DNA of 11,634 nt from an uncultured Clostridia bacterium (GTDB lineage: Bacteria; Bacillota; Clostridia; Christensenellales; UBA1242), in contig CAMLUY010000019.1 of NCBI GenBank assembly GCA_946487985.1, positions 1-11,634 of the forward strand, read 5' to 3'. The position numbers were made by a program, and so were the translations under genes. Below are positions 7,926 to 11,634 of the stretch, in pieces. The first letter of the stretch is position 1, and each line of letters begins with the position of its first letter. The notes beneath the pieces were generated by a model, which ran no database searches, was not told where the DNA came from, and worked only from the letters and a program-made list of their open reading frames with translations.

Positions 7926-8581
7926 AGCTTGTTCACGTTGATATTTCAAGGCAAATAAATTTTGATGAGTCCATGAATTATGCGCTTGCGATTGAAAATT
8001 CACAAGAATTTTACAGATTGACAGCGCAGTTTGTAGGGCAGTGCAATGGCGAACAAGGAGATTTTGCGCTGTATGACGGACAGCTGATCGACATTGCAAA
8101 ATCATGTCTGGTTTTTTATGACTATTACAGCGATTTGCTTTCCAGCAAAAAGGCAACCAATGCTGTTCAAACGCAAATTGTAGATATTCTCAAAAACAAC
8201 GATTTTATCGAGGATTTTTCAAATCTCAATGTTCTGATTGCAAATATAAATGAAAAAATCCTTGAAAAAACTGATTTACCGATAAGCTGCCTTGATGAAA
8301 TTGACTATGAAAATTTCACGAAAATGTTGGGCTACAAAGTGTCAAAATCGCAATCGCTTGTCGATGACATTTTGTCCTTTGTTCAGTTGAATATGACAGG
8401 CAAGACAAAAGTAGTCGCTTTTATTGGCCTGTGTGATGTTTTGTCACAGCAGCAAACACAATCACTGCTGAAAATGCTCAACTATATGCGACTCAAAGTG
8501 CTTTTGATTGAAAGCCATATAAAATACAAGCTTGAGCAGTGTGAAACAGTAATTGTTGACGAAGACCTCTGCGTGATATAA
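7922..8581 (+). CDS. csn2: Csn2, type II-A adaptation protein
   Basis: Csn2 is the marker of subtype II-A. Family members form tetrameric rings that encircle DNA ends and work with Cas1, Cas2 and Cas9 during spacer acquisition. This 219-aa protein is in the short (about 220 aa) Csn2 class. Overall similarity is low, as is normal for the family, but residues ~161-200 (TKVVAFIGLCDVLSQQQ followed by a helix and a VLLIES strand) resemble the conserved C-terminal core of streptococcal Csn2. Position as the last gene of the operon, with a 4-nt ATGA overlap with cas2, supports the call strongly. I see no clear terminator after it. Confidence 0.88.
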   Translation: MKLVHVDISRQINFDESMNYALAIENSQEFYRLTAQFVGQCNGEQGDFALYDGQLIDIAKSCLVFYDYYSDLLSSKKATNAVQTQIVDILKNNDFIEDFSNLNVLIANINEKILEKTDLPISCLDEIDYENFTKMLGYKVSKSQSLVDDILSFVQLNMTGKTKVVAFIGLCDVLSQQQTQSLLKMLNYMRLKVLLIESHIKYKLEQCETVIVDEDLCVI

Positions 8582-8875
8582 GTTGAGTGACTGATAAAAT
8601 ATACAACATCAACACTGATATGCAAATCGCCGATTTTTTCTCATTTGCAGTTTATCTGCTGATGCACCTAGTGAAAACTGATGAATGAAACAATCTTTGC
8701 GGTATTATGCAAAAACAGCATCGACATTTTGTTGTGAATGATTGACAAAAACGAGGACAAGAACTATACTATTTACATGCAGGATTTGAGTGGTATCGCC
8801 AATCGACAACGCCAATAAAAACACCGATAAAAGAATAACCTTGCCGTAAGCGAGCCAACTTTCAAACACTTTGAG
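8582..8875 (+). promoter_or_regulatory. CRISPR leader region
   Basis: Gene-free stretch between csn2 and the array. It ends in CTTTGAG (8869-8875) directly before repeat 1, close to the ATTTGAG leader anchor that II-A Cas1-Cas2 recognises in streptococci. It also contains the array promoter, two direct copies of CGCCAAT (8797-8803 and 8810-8816), and two segments complementary to the repeat (8785-8797 and 8857-8867). A hairpin TGCAAAT (8621-8627) / ATTTGCA (8643-8649) lies just after csn2 but lacks a T run. Confidence 0.85.
8742..8770 (+). promoter_or_regulatory. Pre-crRNA promoter in the leader
   Basis: Perfect TTGACA (8742-8747), exactly 17 bp, TATACT (8765-8770). Transcription should start near 8777, placing about 100 nt of leader RNA ahead of the first repeat. 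Confidence 0.85.
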
Positions 8876-10366
8876 GTTTGAGAGTTATGTTATTCTAGAT
8901 ACCACTAAAACAATTAAGCAAAAATAAAGCCGTAAGCAACCGTTTGAGAGTTATGTTATTCTAGATACCACTAAAACCAAATAAACGGCAAATAAGGGCA
9001 TGCGCTCATGTTTGAGAGTTATGTTATTCTAGATACCACTAAAACCCAGACTTTACCATTTTTCATATACACAATGTTTGAGAGTTATGTTATTCTAGAT
9101 ACCACTAAAACTTTTGAAACAAAAGAAAAAGCACAACATTAGTTTGAGAGTTATGTTATTCTAGATACCACTAAAACCAAAGTATATGTCATTAGCAGTA
9201 TTGCTCCGTTTGAGAGTTATGTTATTCTAGATACCACTAAAACATTAAAAGTTCCAGAAAAAACAAAATTCAAGTTTGAGAGTTATGTTATTCTAGATAC
9301 CACTAAAACTGCATTTGCAAGTTCTTCGGCATCATAGTTGTTTGAGAGTTATGTTATTCTAGATACCACTAAAACATTTTTCATGTTTTGTAAATATGAA
9401 TTATTGTTTGAGAGTTATGTTATTCTAGATACCACTAAAACAGAATGGATTGATGATATTGTTACTGCTGTGTTTGAGAGTTATGTTATTCTAGATACCA
9501 CTAAAACTTTATCTCGACAATACATTTGCATTAAATAGTTTGAGAGTTATGTTATTCTAGATACCACTAAAACCTATGCTTTTATGCAATGTTAGTTTAA
9601 ATAGGTTTGAGAGTTATGTTATTCTAGATACCACTAAAACCAACTTATTCAACAGAAGAACAAGCAATAAGTTTGAGAGTTATGTTATTCTAGATACCAC
9701 TAAAACTCCCACAATGCGTCAATCGGTTCTTCGTTAGTTTGAGAGTTATGTTATTCTAGATACCACTAAAACACCACTGTCAACAAGCAATGTTGCAAAA
9801 TAGTTTGAGAGTTATGTTATTCTAGATACCACTAAAACTACAAGATATGGAGCATTTAGCGCCGATATGTTTGAGAGTTATGTTATTCTAGATACCACTA
9901 AAACCATTACCTCCTTTTTTATTTTCTATTATATGTTTGAGAGTTATGTTATTCTAGATACCACTAAAACAATGGAATATAAAGTAAATTTGACAGTTGA
10001 GCTTGAGAGTTATATTATTCTAGATACCACTAAAACGCCTTGAAGGCTTCCCAATGCTTATTGATTGTTTGAGAGTTATGTTATTCTAAATACCACTAAA
10101 ACACTTGGATTATATTCTTGAAGATTATTCTAGTTTGAGAGTTATGTTATTCTAAATACCACTAAAACGGATATGCTTTGTGTGGTTCATTTTTTCTTGT
10201 TTGAGAGTTATGTTATTCTAAATACCACTAAAACTGGTCGTCAAGCAGAGCTTTTCGAAGCAGTGTTTGAGAGTTATGTTATTCTAAATACCACTAAAAC
10301 AACTTTCTTATTCGCAATTTGTCATTTATTGTTTGAGAGTTATGTTATTCTAGATACCACTAAAAC
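8876..10366 (+). CRISPR. CRISPR array, 23 repeats and 22 spacers, type II-A
   Basis: Repeats are 36 bp, beginning GTTTGAGAG and ending CCACTAAAAC, in crRNA sense on the + strand; the leader is on the left, so spacer 1 (8912-8941) is the newest. Spacers are 30 bp except spacer 2 (8978-9009, 32 bp) and spacer 11 (9574-9604, 31 bp). Most repeats are identical. Repeat 18 (10001-10036) has T2C and G14A, both of which would mispair with the tracrRNA. Repeats 19-22 (10067, 10133, 10199, 10265) carry G23A, while the last repeat (10331-10366) is canonical again. All spacers differ from one another, and I noticed none matching this window by eye. Many read as open frames, as expected for protospacers in coding DNA. 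Short open frames crossing repeats here are artefacts. Confidence 0.99.
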
Positions 10367-10404
10367 AGAATCAATTGATGAACTTGAATCAGCGAAGTTA
10401 TCTA

Positions 10405-10433
10405 TTGACAAATTGCTGTATGTGTGGCAAAAT
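10405..10433 (+). promoter_or_regulatory. Possible promoter of the acyltransferase gene
   Basis: TTGACA (10405-10410), 17 bp, CAAAAT (10428-10433) with TGG before the -10. The predicted start near 10440 would leave the ATG at 10441 without a leader, which favours the GTG at 10480. Confidence 0.45.
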
Positions 10434-10479
10434 ATTGTATATGGACTATACAAGTAATACGCAGAAAAAGGTGGATGAT

Positions 10480-11634
10480 GTGTCTTTCAAAGAGGCAATC
10501 ATAGATAGAAAAAAGCCAAACGCTGAAATCAAAAACACAAGCGCCGAAATTGAAGAGATAAATCCTGAAATTAAAAAGGCGAATAATGATAACGCTAGTG
10601 CAAAAAAGCCTAGTTCTAAAAAATCGGATGGAGTTGCTTCGTCAGCGAAGGTGAGGAATTCATCTTTTGAACTTCTTAGGATTATTTCCATGCTCATGAT
10701 AATCGGGCATCATTTAGTTGTACATGGCAATTTTTCAACCGCTAGCACCTTGAATAGCTGGGTGTTGACAATCCTTGAATTTGGCGGGAAATTTGGCGTT
10801 ATTATTTTTATGCTGATATCAAGCTATTTTTTAATCAATACGAAATTCACCATTAGAAAACTTATCAAGCTCATGTTGCAGGTCTGGTTTTATTCAATAG
10901 TTTTATATGTTATTTCCATCTTCTTGAATGGATTTGAATTTTCGGCTAAAAGACTTGCATATGCCGTTCTGCCTGTGGTTATGGTAGAGTATTGGTTTGT
11001 AACGTGCTATGTATTTATATTTTTGTTGTCTCCATTTCTAAACAAGATGCTGAAATCGCACTCTCAAAGCGAACATGGCTGGCTGATAGTAATTATGCTG
11101 TTTTGCTACACGGTTTTGCGATTTGCAATGAATATATCAAGTGTTTTTTTCATGTTTATAATAATTTACATGATTGGCAGCTATTTGAGGCTATACCCTA
11201 TCAAAGAGCTGCAAAAATTTTCAATTCTGATTCCTTCATTTTTACTGCTGTATTTTTCTTTAATTATTTTGCAGCACTCATTTTCATACAATTTCTTTGA
11301 AGTTGACAGACTGTTGATGCTGCTTTGTGCAATAAATTTTTTTATGATGTTTGAAAAGATTAAGTTTCATTCCAAGGTGGTCAATATTATGGCAAGTTCA
11401 ACCTTTGGAATCTATCTTTTGCACGACAATATCAACATCAGTCCATATCTTTGGAATAATATTTTTCATACAAACTCTTTTGCTTTTGACAACATGCTAA
11501 TTTTGTATGCTTTTTTCGTCATTTCGGTTATATTTATCATAGGCGCTGCAATTGAATTATTGCGCAAGAATATTATTGAAAAGCCATTGCTAAGATGGAT
11601 AGATAAAATTATTGAAAAATTTAAAATACGAAAA
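10480..11634 (+). CDS. Acyltransferase_3 family membrane protein (cut by window end)
   Basis: A multi-pass membrane protein of the acyltransferase_3 (OafA/WecH-like) family, which moves acetyl or other acyl groups onto cell-surface sugars; the substrate cannot be told. The family signature is clear: SSFELLRIISMLMIIGHHL with the His-His pair at 10708-10713, then about ten hydrophobic segments and HDN near 11427. It reads open to the last base, so the C-terminus is missing, though length suggests little is lost. GTG 10480 is chosen because AAGGTGG (10468-10474) lies 5 nt upstream and a promoter predicts a start near 10440. In-frame ATGs at 10441 and 10420 would add 13 or 20 residues but lack a Shine-Dalgarno. 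Unusually, ~57 or more polar residues precede the first membrane helix, including three heptads of the form xAEIxxx or xPEIxxx. Confidence 0.85.
   Translation, partial: MSFKEAIIDRKKPNAEIKNTSAEIEEINPEIKKANNDNASAKKPSSKKSDGVASSAKVRNSSFELLRIISMLMIIGHHLVVHGNFSTASTLNSWVLTILEFGGKFGVIIFMLISSYFLINTKFTIRKLIKLMLQVWFYSIVLYVISIFLNGFEFSAKRLAYAVLPVVMVEYWFVTCYVFIFLLSPFLNKMLKSHSQSEHGWLIVIMLFCYTVLRFAMNISSVFFMFIIIYMIGSYLRLYPIKELQKFSILIPSFLLLYFSLIILQHSFSYNFFEVDRLLMLLCAINFFMMFEKIKFHSKVVNIMASSTFGIYLLHDNINISPYLWNNIFHTNSFAFDNMLILYAFFVISVIFIIGAAIELLRKNIIEKPLLRWIDKIIEKFKIRK

Noticed and set aside
2497..8581. A new or hybrid CRISPR subtype.
   Set aside because: Gene content and order (cas9-cas1-cas2-csn2), opposite-strand tracrRNA, repeat form and leader anchor are all standard II-A.
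8621..8649. Possible terminator just after csn2 (TGCAAAT / ATTTGCA stem).
   Set aside because: The loop is 15 nt and no T run follows on either strand, so termination is not supported.
9338..9538. Open frames reading FESYVILDTTK repeatedly across the array (also 10173-10457).
   Set aside because: These are the CRISPR repeat translated in one frame through spacers; no ribosome binding site or independent coding signal.

Overview
The window carries a complete type II-A CRISPR-Cas locus from what looks like a low-GC Bacillota (Firmicutes), probably Clostridia-like. The reasons are AT-rich DNA, purine-rich Shine-Dalgarno sites, sigma-A type promoters, standard use of TGA as stop, U-tract terminators, and a short csn2 beside cas9, cas1 and cas2. 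I cannot name the genus.

Layout. 1-200: the 3' end of a tRNA gene with its terminator, then a second imperfect copy of both about 113 bp downstream and a third fragment. 345-2129: a secreted, membrane-anchored SGNH/GDSL hydrolase with its own promoter and a strong terminator, apparently unrelated to the CRISPR locus. 2307-2496: control region of the CRISPR operon, holding a likely cas9 promoter (+ strand) and a tracrRNA gene on the - strand whose promoter overlaps the cas9 ribosome binding site. 2497-8581: cas9-cas1-cas2-csn2, tightly packed with a 7-nt gap and then 8-nt and 4-nt overlaps, so almost certainly one transcript. 8582-8875: the CRISPR leader with a near-consensus promoter and a II-A type leader anchor. 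8876-10366: a CRISPR array of 23 repeats and 22 spacers read on the + strand. 10441/10480 to the window end: an acyltransferase_3 membrane protein, cut by the window edge.

How it works together. Cas1, Cas2, Csn2 and Cas9 acquire spacers at the leader end. The array is transcribed from the leader promoter. The tracrRNA pairs with each repeat through a lower stem, a bulge and a 16-bp upper stem, normally for RNase III cleavage, and guides Cas9, which keeps all its RuvC and HNH catalytic residues. The system therefore looks functional.

This is a recognisable II-A system rather than a new class. The points most worth a second look are: two leader segments complementary to the two ends of the repeat, which fits leader-RNA control of the newest crRNA; cas9 transcription that appears to run antisense through tracrRNA; a block of four variant repeats sandwiched between canonical ones; and a Cas9 C-terminus lacking the SpCas9 PAM-reading arginines.
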